Shown: positions 1-6,961 of the stretch, one piece after another
Layout of the letters: each line of letters begins with the position of its first letter
How positions within the stretch are numbered: position 1 is the stretch's first letter
Origin: Opitutales bacterium UBA2995
GTDB taxonomy: Bacteria > Verrucomicrobiota > Verrucomicrobiia > Opitutales > UBA2995
DNA: 49,750 bases
NCBI GenBank assembly: GCA_002346535.1
Contig: DDZZ01000051.1
Coordinates: forward strand, 823 to 50,572
Direction of reading: 5' to 3'
Notes under the pieces: generated by a model
Database searches by the model: none
What the model was told of the DNA's origin: nothing
Seen by the model: the letters and a program-made list of their open reading frames with translations, nothing else
Translations under genes and position numbers: made by a program

Positions 1-1293
1 ATAATCGATGAAGAACACCGATTTGGCGTGAAACACAAAGAAAGGTTGAAAGAATACCGACTCAATGTCGATGTGTTGTCGCTCAGCGCAACCCCTATTC
101 CCAGGACATTACATCTGGCTTTGATGGGGGCGAGAGATCTGAGCGTTATCGAAACCGCGCCAATCAATCGACGGCCGATAGAAACGATAATAAAGAGCTA
201 TGACCATGAAACCGTTCAGTCGGCGATCCGTGCTGAAAAAGCACGTGGCGGCCAGGTATTTTATCTGCATAACCGTGTTCAGACAATAGATGCGGTAGAA
301 GCACGATTAAAGGACTTGGTCCCGGACGTTTCCTTTGCGGTAGCCCACGGCCAGATGCCGAAGGGAACTCTGGAAAGAATCATGAATCGATTCGTCGAAG
401 GCGAATATGACGTATTGGTCTCCACAACCATAATCGAATCCGGGCTGGATATACCTAATGCAAATACAATTATAATCGAGGCTGCAGATCGATTTGGTCT
501 GGCCCAACTCTACCAAATTCGGGGGAGGGTCGGAAGATTCAACCGGCAAGCATACGCCTACCTCCTTTTGCACAGACATGCTTCCGTACTCGATCTAGCC
601 AGAAAACGTCTGGCCGCACTCAAACAGTATAATCAGCTTGGTGCCGGATTCCGGATAGCTATGAGAGACCTTGAGCTCAGGGGAGCCGGAAACCTTCTGG
701 GTGCGGAACAAAGCGGTCACATCGCCGGGGTTGGATTTGACCTATATTGCCAACTTTTAAAACAAAGCATCGCCCGCCTAAAAGAGGATTCCACAGCCCT
801 CCGAATCAGGGCAACAGTCAGACTGGATTTCATTTTTTTCGGAGAAGGCGCAACCATTCAAAAGACAGTAGCCCGGGACAGCTATCAAGCTATCAAAAAC
901 GAAGAAATTGAATCCACGAAAGGCCGGGTCCAAGAGGCAAATATTCCAATCTACTACCTGGATGAAGCCCGATTGCGAATTGAAGCATACAGGCAATTGG
1001 CCATGGCGGAGGACGTGGAAGAAATAGGAGAAATCGAGGATTCTTTGGTGGATCGTTACGGCAAGTTCCCTAAAGAAGTGGGAGCCCTTATTCAAGTGTC
1101 GAAGGTGCGGACACTTGCTGAGGAAAAAGGTATCGATCTCGTGGAAACCCAAGGGAATAAATTGAAATGTCGCCTCGCAGGATCAAAACAGGACGATTTC
1201 CTGATGATCGGGCACCGTTTCCCCCGGTTAGAATCGAGAGACCCTTTTAAGAAATTACAAGAAATACTGCAATTTATCCAGCGCTATGTGTAA
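1..1293 (+). CDS. mfd: Transcription-repair coupling factor Mfd, C-terminal part (5' truncated by window edge)
   Basis: The reading frame is open from base 1, so the N-terminal half lies outside the window. About 430 residues remain. They begin inside the translocase motor with a DEEH box followed by RFGVK, then the SATPIPRTLHLAL motif, an AHGQMPKGTLE segment, TTIIESGLDIPNAN and the QIRGRVGR helicase motif. After these come RGAGNLLGAEQSGHIAGVGF and the C-terminal regulatory (D7-like) region. This order is diagnostic of Mfd rather than RecG, which lacks the RGAGNLLG-type extension. Mfd is known to push stalled RNA polymerase off DNA lesions and to recruit UvrA in the cytoplasm. uvrA is also in this window but about 12 kb away and not linked. 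The next gene starts about 150 bases downstream. Confidence 0.97.
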   Translation: MIDEEHRFGVKHKERLKEYRLNVDVLSLSATPIPRTLHLALMGARDLSVIETAPINRRPIETIIKSYDHETVQSAIRAEKARGGQVFYLHNRVQTIDAVEARLKDLVPDVSFAVAHGQMPKGTLERIMNRFVEGEYDVLVSTTIIESGLDIPNANTIIIEAADRFGLAQLYQIRGRVGRFNRQAYAYLLLHRHASVLDLARKRLAALKQYNQLGAGFRIAMRDLELRGAGNLLGAEQSGHIAGVGFDLYCQLLKQSIARLKEDSTALRIRATVRLDFIFFGEGATIQKTVARDSYQAIKNEEIESTKGRVQEANIPIYYLDEARLRIEAYRQLAMAEDVEEIGEIEDSLVDRYGKFPKEVGALIQVSKVRTLAEEKGIDLVETQGNKLKCRLAGSKQDDFLMIGHRFPRLESRDPFKKLQEILQFIQRYV

Positions 1294-1442
1294 GATACCA
1301 ATGCTGACTTCAGGGCCCGCAGGAAAGTTTTCTGAACATATTCAGCTTTTCCCACTCAAGGAAGATGGAAGCAAACTTGACGAATTGCAGGTAAGGCCCT
1401 ACGAATACACCCTTTAAAAGTCCGCCGAATACTAAAGAAAGT

Positions 1443-2438
1443 ATGAAGAATTTTGTGAAAGTTGGCACCATTCTGGCCAGCATGCTCTATACGAATGCAC
1501 AGGCCCAGGATTCTGCCTATGATTCATTGCCCACCGAGAATGGTATCGCAGCTATTGTTGAGTCAACGATCATCACACACGAAGAGTTGCGTAAAGACCT
1601 CGCTCCCCTGGTCCCTCAACTGCAGCGCAAGGCACGCACCAATCAGGAATTTCAGGAAATGTTATCAGAGCTGCAGCACGACGTTCTAATGAATCTCATA
1701 GACCGTGTGCTCATCATGAAAGAATTTCAGGAGAAGTTCGTTTCAAAAGGCTACCAAATGCCTAGGTCTTTCGTGGAAAACCGTTTTGACGATGTATTAA
1801 TCAACGAGTTCAACAACGACCGGGCCAAATTCCTCGATTATTTGAAAGGTCAGGGTTACAACATGCGTGAGTACCGGCAAAAACTGCGCGAGGAGGTGAT
1901 TGTGCAAATCATGCTTAGCCAGCAACGAAGATCACGATCTATCCTGAGTCCGGCAAAGATTGAAGATTATTACCAAGAGAACCGAAATCGATTCTATCAG
2001 GAAGAGCGCGTCCATCTTAAACTCATTCGATTGGCACCTTATGCATCGGAGAACCTCGATCTCCTCATGCAAACAGCCAAAAAGATAATTGAGGAGCTGG
2101 AATCAGGTCAGGAATTTGAGGAACTCGCCAAGAAATACAGTCAGGATACCCGAAAAGACCGAGGAGGCGATTGGGGTTGGATCAACCGCTCTGATATTCG
2201 CGATGAACTCAGCGGTGTTGCCTTTTCCTTGAACCAGGGAGGACACAGCGAACCGATTCAAGTTAAGAACGATCTCTTTATACTGAAAATTGAGGACCGG
2301 AAGGATGCTGGAGTACAACCTCTGAGGGATGTCCGAGATCAGATAGAAGGGATTTTAGCCAGCCAAATGGCACGGGAGGAATCAGATAAATGGCTGGAAA
2401 GTCTTCGTGAAAAGGCCTTCATAAAATTTTATCTTTAA
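1443..2438 (+). CDS. Secreted SurA/PpiC-like peptidyl-prolyl cis-trans isomerase
   Basis: A protein of 331 residues with an N-terminal signal peptide (hydrophobic stretch after MKNFVKVG, probable cleavage after AQA near residue 22). A helical SurA-N-like chaperone region covers about residues 35-170. One parvulin (PpiC) domain covers about 190-290 and contains EEFEELAKKYSQDT-like and GGDWGW motifs. Family knowledge: SurA-type proteins escort outer-membrane proteins across the periplasm and isomerise prolyl bonds. SurA of E. coli has two parvulin domains; this one has a single domain, closer to PrsA/PpiC lengths. The ATG at 1443 gives a clean signal peptide. It lies in the same direction as mfd but 149 bases downstream. 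A periplasmic role is inferred from the signal peptide and the apparently Gram-negative host. Confidence 0.88.
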   Translation: MKNFVKVGTILASMLYTNAQAQDSAYDSLPTENGIAAIVESTIITHEELRKDLAPLVPQLQRKARTNQEFQEMLSELQHDVLMNLIDRVLIMKEFQEKFVSKGYQMPRSFVENRFDDVLINEFNNDRAKFLDYLKGQGYNMREYRQKLREEVIVQIMLSQQRRSRSILSPAKIEDYYQENRNRFYQEERVHLKLIRLAPYASENLDLLMQTAKKIIEELESGQEFEELAKKYSQDTRKDRGGDWGWINRSDIRDELSGVAFSLNQGGHSEPIQVKNDLFILKIEDRKDAGVQPLRDVRDQIEGILASQMAREESDKWLESLREKAFIKFYL

Positions 2439-2442
2439 TTCC

Positions 2443-3034
2443 AAGTCACAGACTTTCCCAAGCGGGACTGCAAAGTATGACATAATCAGCCTCTCATCAA
2501 AGCTGCTATCCGAAGCAGGTTCATTATCAAATCTACTTGGATGGAGTAAATCGGCTTTAAACTAATTGAAGACATTACAAACTGGTTGCCGTCATTATGG
2601 AACTCACCCGAAGGCTCATACAGGGACAGTTGGGAGACCCCCTTTGTTGGATAGCCCGGAATCCGTATTTGAATATGCTCTTCCAATTAGGATTGGTATA
2701 GAATTTGAAAAATTCTATACCCTGTACCTGAACAGAAAAAACAGGTTGATTCGACCTATAGAAGTTATGGTTGGGACAGCGAAGCAGCCTAGTTCATCCA
2801 ACAGAATTTTTCAAAGATGCTGTAAGGCTGGGCGCTTCTGCCATCAACGTTTTTCATAATCGTACAAGTGCCTATACATCAACCATTTAATCCGATATCC
2901 AAGTAACCAAAAGATTGAACGAAGCTGCCGAAATTATGGACATAAACCTATTGGACCACCTAATTGTTGGTCATCCTGAACAGGATCCGAGAAAAACCGG
3001 ATTATACAGCTTCAAAGATTCCGGGTTAATCTAA
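2443..3034 (+). pseudogene. radC: radC/JAB-domain protein remnant
   Basis: Translation of frame 1 from about 2443 gives a RadC-like HhH-linker segment (SGTAKYDIISLSSKLLSEAG), an in-frame stop at 2563-2565, then LLDSPESVFEYA and LYLNRKNRLI, the typical start of the RadC JAB domain. Near 2811-2816 the match moves to frame 2 (DAVRLGASAINVFHN). A second stop falls at 2888, and the match resumes with SDIQVTKRLNEAAEIMDI, NLLDHLIVGH and the RadC-like end YSFKDSGLI at 3034. The metal-binding HxHPSGDP motif has decayed to HNRTSAYT, so even repaired reading would not give an active JAMM site. The N-terminal 30-40 residues are not recognisable. RadC is an accessory protein of unclear function; its loss is unlikely to be lethal. 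Confidence 0.9.
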
Positions 3035-3140
3035 AAATAAAGAAAAGCCCAAAATCTGCCCCTCAACTCGATATTATTTCCCGGAAAAAGGACTTGGCAA
3101 AGACAAGGACACTCAACAATTTACCCCTCTTTACTTAATA

Positions 3141-3226
3141 GGTGGGATACCCAAGTGGCCAACGGGGGCAGACTGTAAATCTGCTGGGGCAACCCTTCGG
3201 TGGTTCGAATCCGCCTCCCACCACCA
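3141..3226 (+). tRNA. tRNA-Tyr (GUA)
   Basis: An 86-base class II tRNA. The 7-bp acceptor stem pairs ggtggga (3141-3147) with tcccacc (3216-3222), followed by discriminator A and a genomically encoded CCA (3224-3226). The anticodon loop holds GTA at 3175-3177, flanked by a 5-bp gcaga/tctgc stem. There is a long variable arm (tggggcaaccctt region) and a T loop with ggttcgaatcc. The long variable arm and the GUA anticodon identify tyrosine in bacteria. The roughly 250 bases between this gene and the next start at 3477 show no convincing gene. Confidence 0.97.
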
Positions 3227-3476
3227 TACTTCGTCTCGTGGCTGCGGGACTAAGGATGACACGACCAACCTCGTCTACCAAGGATACCCAATAGATGAGA
3301 ACCTTGGTTCGACGCAGTGAGCCAACTATAAGGCGAACGAAGATGGGTCGAGTCCATAGAACTTTTGTCACAGCACCGCCAAGAGGAAATTGAACCAGCT
3401 CCTGCCTAAAAGTTCTTTCTGGAAATCCGTGCCAAAAATATATGATTATTGTCCATTAGGTTATACCTAACAAGAA

Positions 3477-4739
3477 ATGCAGGTTGTACTAGATTACGGA
3501 GAAACCGGACTGCCATTGGATCTCACTGGACTGGATGTCACCATACTGTCTCCCCAGTTTCTTCCCGGGCTCACTGATGAAAGGCAAAGTTTCATAGAAG
3601 CATCCCGTAAACCTATAGGGAGTAAAGCTCTAAGAAAACTTATCGATAAGGACGAAGAAGTCGCCATAGTTATTCCCGACATCACAAGGGCCCTTCCCAA
3701 TGAAAGGTTACTAAATTGGTTATTTGAGGAGCTTGCCCATGTTCCGTCTGATCATTTTTTAATAATTTCAGGCACCGGAACCCATCGAGCCAATACAGGA
3801 GAGGAGTGGCACTATATGGTCGGTGAACGGATTTACAAAAAGTACTCCTGCATTAACCACCAAGGATTCGAAAAGGATACGCTCTCTTTGGCCGGAACTT
3901 CGCAATTTGGATACGATGTATTTTTTAATAGCCGATACATGAAGGCGGACCGCCGGATATTGATGGGTTTTATCGAACCTCATTTTATGGCAGGTTTTTC
4001 GGGAGGGTATAAGGCCGTTTTTCCGGGAATTACAGGAACTGAGGCTATAATGAAATACCATAGCGCGGAAAACATCGGACATCCAAAAAGTACATGGGGC
4101 GTTCTTAAAGACAACCCGACTCAAGCCAACGTCAGGGCAGGCGGTGCACTCAGTTCAGTGGATTTTCTGGTAAATGTAACGCTCAATAACCGGCGAGAAA
4201 TAACGGGATTCTTTTTGGGCGATGTAATTGAGGCTCATGAGGCGGGTTGTAGTTTCTGCAAGGGTACAGCCATGATGGCCTGCCAAGAACCATTTGATAT
4301 CGTGGTAACGTCAAATAGTGGCTACCCCCTCGATCAAAATCTTTACCAATCCGTCAAGGGCATGTCTGCGGCAGCCCAAATTACCAAACCGGGAGGCCTG
4401 ATAATCTCCGCCTCAAGATGCAACGACGGCTTTCCAGAACATGGTAATTTCAAAAAATTTCTTTTGGAACATGACTCGCCCGTTTCCATGTTAGAAACCA
4501 TTTACACCCCGGGATTCGAGCAGCTGGATCAGTGGCAAGTGCAACTATTGGCGCTCATACTCAAAAAATATCGCGTCGAACTATACAGTGAGTTAGAACC
4601 GGAATTAGTGAAACAGGCACACTTTATTCCCATTACAAATGTGCGAAGAGCCATCGATAATGAAATTGATAGGCTGGGCGGAAAAGCACGAATTGCCGTC
4701 TTGCCGGAAGGACCGCTCACTATTCCCTATCTTCAATGA
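3477..4739 (+). CDS. LarA-family nickel-pincer racemase/epimerase (lactate racemase-like)
   Basis: 420 residues, the usual LarA length. Residues known from Lactiplantibacillus LarA are conserved at nearly constant offset: Arg71 in IPDITR, His103 in GTGTHR, His169 in IEPHF, Lys179 in GGYK and His195 in KYHS. These correspond to R75, H108, H174, K184 and H200, which bind substrate and the nickel-pincer nucleotide cofactor. Family knowledge: LarA interconverts D- and L-lactate, and relatives racemise other 2-hydroxyacids, so the substrate here is not fixed by sequence. The cofactor needs LarB, LarC and LarE, none of which is next to it. It is convergent with the unknown membrane-anchored gene at 4743, only three bases away. 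The start at 3477 is the first ATG in frame. Confidence 0.88.
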   Translation: MQVVLDYGETGLPLDLTGLDVTILSPQFLPGLTDERQSFIEASRKPIGSKALRKLIDKDEEVAIVIPDITRALPNERLLNWLFEELAHVPSDHFLIISGTGTHRANTGEEWHYMVGERIYKKYSCINHQGFEKDTLSLAGTSQFGYDVFFNSRYMKADRRILMGFIEPHFMAGFSGGYKAVFPGITGTEAIMKYHSAENIGHPKSTWGVLKDNPTQANVRAGGALSSVDFLVNVTLNNRREITGFFLGDVIEAHEAGCSFCKGTAMMACQEPFDIVVTSNSGYPLDQNLYQSVKGMSAAAQITKPGGLIISASRCNDGFPEHGNFKKFLLEHDSPVSMLETIYTPGFEQLDQWQVQLLALILKKYRVELYSELEPELVKQAHFIPITNVRRAIDNEIDRLGGKARIAVLPEGPLTIPYLQ

Positions 4740-4742
4740 CTT

Positions 4743-5426
4743 TCAAAGGTCGGGAATCACCTCTGGATAAACCTGACCTGTCGAGCTGATTTTGAAAATA
4801 TATATCAACCCCGGCCGGAGCTCTGAATAAACAGCGGTCCCAAACACAGCTTCAATTCCATAGTCGATCAACCGCCGCTTATCATGAGCGAGATCCCAAA
4901 TTTCCGCCCAAAATAAATCTCTCTCTCTAAAGCCTAATTTGGCCAAAAGACCCCGATACCGTTCAGGCTCACGACCGTGAACCGTAATTGGAAAGCCTTC
5001 GCTCGGTGACATGTATTCACCGTATACCCTACGCCATAAATAAAGTGATCTTCCTTTCCCATCTCTGACAAATTCATCGCCGAATTTGACGATCAACGCA
5101 TCGAAATGGACTACATCGCCTTCCAAAGTAAATTCGCTCTCAAGGACTACTTCCAAGGGATCGGTCCTGGCTGTTTCCACGAACTTTAGCGTCGTCAGCG
5201 TTTTCCCATCTTTTTCGGTCTGACGCATCACCTTTGCATAACCGATCTGCTCCTCAACCGTAAGGTTCTCAATAGCTCCCTTTAATTCCTTATTTTCAGT
5301 AAGCAGAGCCTGAATTGTCAACCCAGTCTTTAGAAAAGCGATCCCGAGAATTCCACCAACTGCAATACCGGCTATGGATACTCCTCCCCAAAACAATTTG
5401 CTGGTCATGGACATCATGAAACCCAA
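4743..5426 (-). CDS. Membrane-anchored protein of unknown function
   Basis: A protein of 227 residues I do not recognise. It opens with a short basic/polar segment and one hydrophobic helix (about residues 9-33: GGVSIAGIAVGGILGIAFLKTG). A short probable coiled coil follows (ALLTENKELKGAIENLTVEEQ, about 40-60), then a soluble domain with many beta-type segments and several aromatic and charged residues (SLYLWRRVYGEYMSP, AEIWDLAHDKRRLIDYG, VFGTAVYSEL, YIFKISSTGQVYPE). The topology suggests a single-pass inner-membrane protein with the domain outside the cytoplasm; this is inference. It is divergent from nothing and stands alone, with a hairpin terminator of the upstream gene between them. The start at 5426 gives the complete membrane helix; ATGs four and six residues in are alternatives. 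Confidence 0.7.
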   Translation of the reverse strand: MGFMMSMTSKLFWGGVSIAGIAVGGILGIAFLKTGLTIQALLTENKELKGAIENLTVEEQIGYAKVMRQTEKDGKTLTTLKFVETARTDPLEVVLESEFTLEGDVVHFDALIVKFGDEFVRDGKGRSLYLWRRVYGEYMSPSEGFPITVHGREPERYRGLLAKLGFRERDLFWAEIWDLAHDKRRLIDYGIEAVFGTAVYSELRPGLIYIFKISSTGQVYPEVIPDL

Positions 5427-5493
5427 AGCTGTGAGAATTTTAAAAAATCACAAGAATACAAACTAAGAACTAGTCAAGGAGATCTGCCCAAAC

Positions 5494-5525
5494 AAAAAAA
5501 GGCACCCAAACGGGACGCCTTTTTT
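5494..5525 (-). terminator. Rho-independent terminator after the 5540-5986 gene
   Basis: Read on the minus strand, an A-run, ggcgtccc, a short loop, gggtgcc and a run of seven T form a hairpin just beyond the stop codon at 5540. The A/T runs on both sides would make it work in either direction. Confidence 0.75.
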
Positions 5526-5539
5526 AGGTCATCAAGTAT

Positions 5540-5986
5540 TTATTCAGGAAAGTAATAAATTTCCAAAAAAGCGTATCCGGAAGTCCAGTTTACACCGCCC
5601 ACTAAAGCTGTGTTAGGTCCCGAGTTGAGGGTAGTTACAATTGCAGCTTCATTTTTATTAGGTGGAGCAATCCCGGTTTCGATAATTTCTGCAATCCTTG
5701 GATTGGTTGGCCAATTGTCGTTTATGTCGAGTCGATCTGCTCCGAGATACAATTCCAAAACATGATCGTTCAAACGATTTTCTACATCAGGCGGAAAACT
5801 TGGACCAATCGCACGAATGAAGACTCGTGCTGGAGTAGTACCGCTAACAATGAATCTTCCAATTATTTGCTTATCACCAGACTCTACAAATTCACGTGTG
5901 GAAATATTCACCAGTTTGGTGTTCTTAGCATAATCGACTTCAAAGACTTCTGCGATGAAAGAAATCGGGATCGATATTTCCGCCAT
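5540..5986 (-). CDS. Isolated Verrucomicrobia-type extracellular repeat domain (possible remnant)
   Basis: 148 residues matching a domain seen at the C-terminus of many large secreted Verrucomicrobia proteins. In order it has LVNISTREFVESGD, IIGRFIVSGTTPARVFIRAIGPS, LNDHVLELYLGA, NDNWPTNPRI, ETGIAPPNKNEAAI and a closing YAFLEIYYF strand. In its relatives this domain follows long repeat or enzymatic regions. Here it stands alone, has no signal peptide (start MAEISIPISFIAE), and the upstream sequence shows no continuing homologous frame. It may therefore be the surviving end of a larger gene, or a domain translated from an internal start. It ends at a hairpin terminator. Function unknown; presumed surface-associated if exported at all. 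Confidence 0.6.
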   Translation of the reverse strand: MAEISIPISFIAEVFEVDYAKNTKLVNISTREFVESGDKQIIGRFIVSGTTPARVFIRAIGPSFPPDVENRLNDHVLELYLGADRLDINDNWPTNPRIAEIIETGIAPPNKNEAAIVTTLNSGPNTALVGGVNWTSGYAFLEIYYFPE

Positions 5987-6169
5987 CGAGTCAAAATCTT
6001 TGGATCAGTTCCTGGAAGCTAAAATCGATCATGTGTTCAGCGCATTCATTTCGGGATACAGACAAGGAAAGATTTTGTAATTCGAAAAAATTACTCTCAT
6101 CCGTCTTTGAACCGTAGGCCGATTCGTGAGCTTGCCTTTTGGAAGGGTTAATCATTTTATCGGAACATC

Positions 6170-6961
6170 ATGTCAATCGAAGATCCAGTCTGGACACAAC
6201 TTCGGGAAGAAGCTGAAAAAACAGCAGCAAACGAAAAACTGCTGAGCAGATTTGTTGAAGAAGTTATCCTCAGCCAGACATCACTCGAAAGAGCGGTCAG
6301 TCTATACTTGGCTCAAAAACTGGACTGCCAGAACTTTCCAGTGAAAACGATTTTTGACCTGTTCTGGCAAATTGCCCAGGAAGACGAGGTTTTTCAAAGG
6401 GCGATTCGAACCGACCTCCAGGCAATTTCTGACAGGGATCCTGCCTCCGAAGGAATTCTCGCTCCATTTCTGTATTTTAAAGGATTTCATTCCCTAACCG
6501 CCTACCGATTGGCCCGCAACCTCTGGCAATCGAAACGGAATGACCTGGCGCTATTCCTGCAAAGCTTGATTTCCGAACAATGGGGCGTCGATATTCATCC
6601 AGCCGCACAAATTGGCAATGGTATCCTAATCGACCATGCCACCTGTGTGGTAATTGGAGAAACCGCAGTCGTTGGAAACAACGTTTCCATATTGCATGAC
6701 GTCACTCTGGGAGGCACTGGCAAAGAAAAGGGTGACCGGCATCCTAAGGTTAGTGATGGAGTTCTAATCGGAGCTGGAGCAAAAATCCTGGGGAATGTAA
6801 GAATAGGCATCGGTGCCAAAATCGGGGCGGGTAGTGTTGTATTGCAGGATGTCCCGAACCATTGCTCCGCAGCTGGCGTTCCGGCCATGATAGTGGGCAA
6901 ATGCAAGGTCGACCAGCCGGCATTGAGCATGGACCACCACATCCAGGATCCGGTTATTTAG
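6170..6961 (+). CDS. cysE: Serine O-acetyltransferase
   Basis: 263 residues with the SAT N-terminal helical domain (about 5-135) and a left-handed beta-helix of hexapeptide repeats (about 140-245). Catalytic residues of E. coli CysE are matched at an offset of two: Asp141 in GVDIHP, His156 in LIDHATCVVIGET and His191 in GDRHPKV. The enzyme transfers acetyl from acetyl-CoA to L-serine, making O-acetylserine for cysteine synthesis in the cytoplasm. Family enzymes are feedback-inhibited by cysteine through the C-terminal tail; the tail here is about 18 residues after the last repeat. No cysK lies beside it. Its last four bases overlap the 3' end of the opposing priA gene, so the two are convergent. 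Confidence 0.95.
   Translation: MSIEDPVWTQLREEAEKTAANEKLLSRFVEEVILSQTSLERAVSLYLAQKLDCQNFPVKTIFDLFWQIAQEDEVFQRAIRTDLQAISDRDPASEGILAPFLYFKGFHSLTAYRLARNLWQSKRNDLALFLQSLISEQWGVDIHPAAQIGNGILIDHATCVVIGETAVVGNNVSILHDVTLGGTGKEKGDRHPKVSDGVLIGAGAKILGNVRIGIGAKIGAGSVVLQDVPNHCSAAGVPAMIVGKCKVDQPALSMDHHIQDPVI

Noticed and set aside
1286..1417. A 43-codon ORF overlapping the mfd stop
   Set aside because: It reads plausibly as protein but has no recognisable family and no ribosome-binding site; too short to support as a gene.
3135..3371. A 78-residue minus-strand ORF across the tRNA
   Set aside because: It is antisense to tRNA-Tyr; its VGGGFEPPKGCPSRF stretch is the well-known spurious translation of tRNA sequence.
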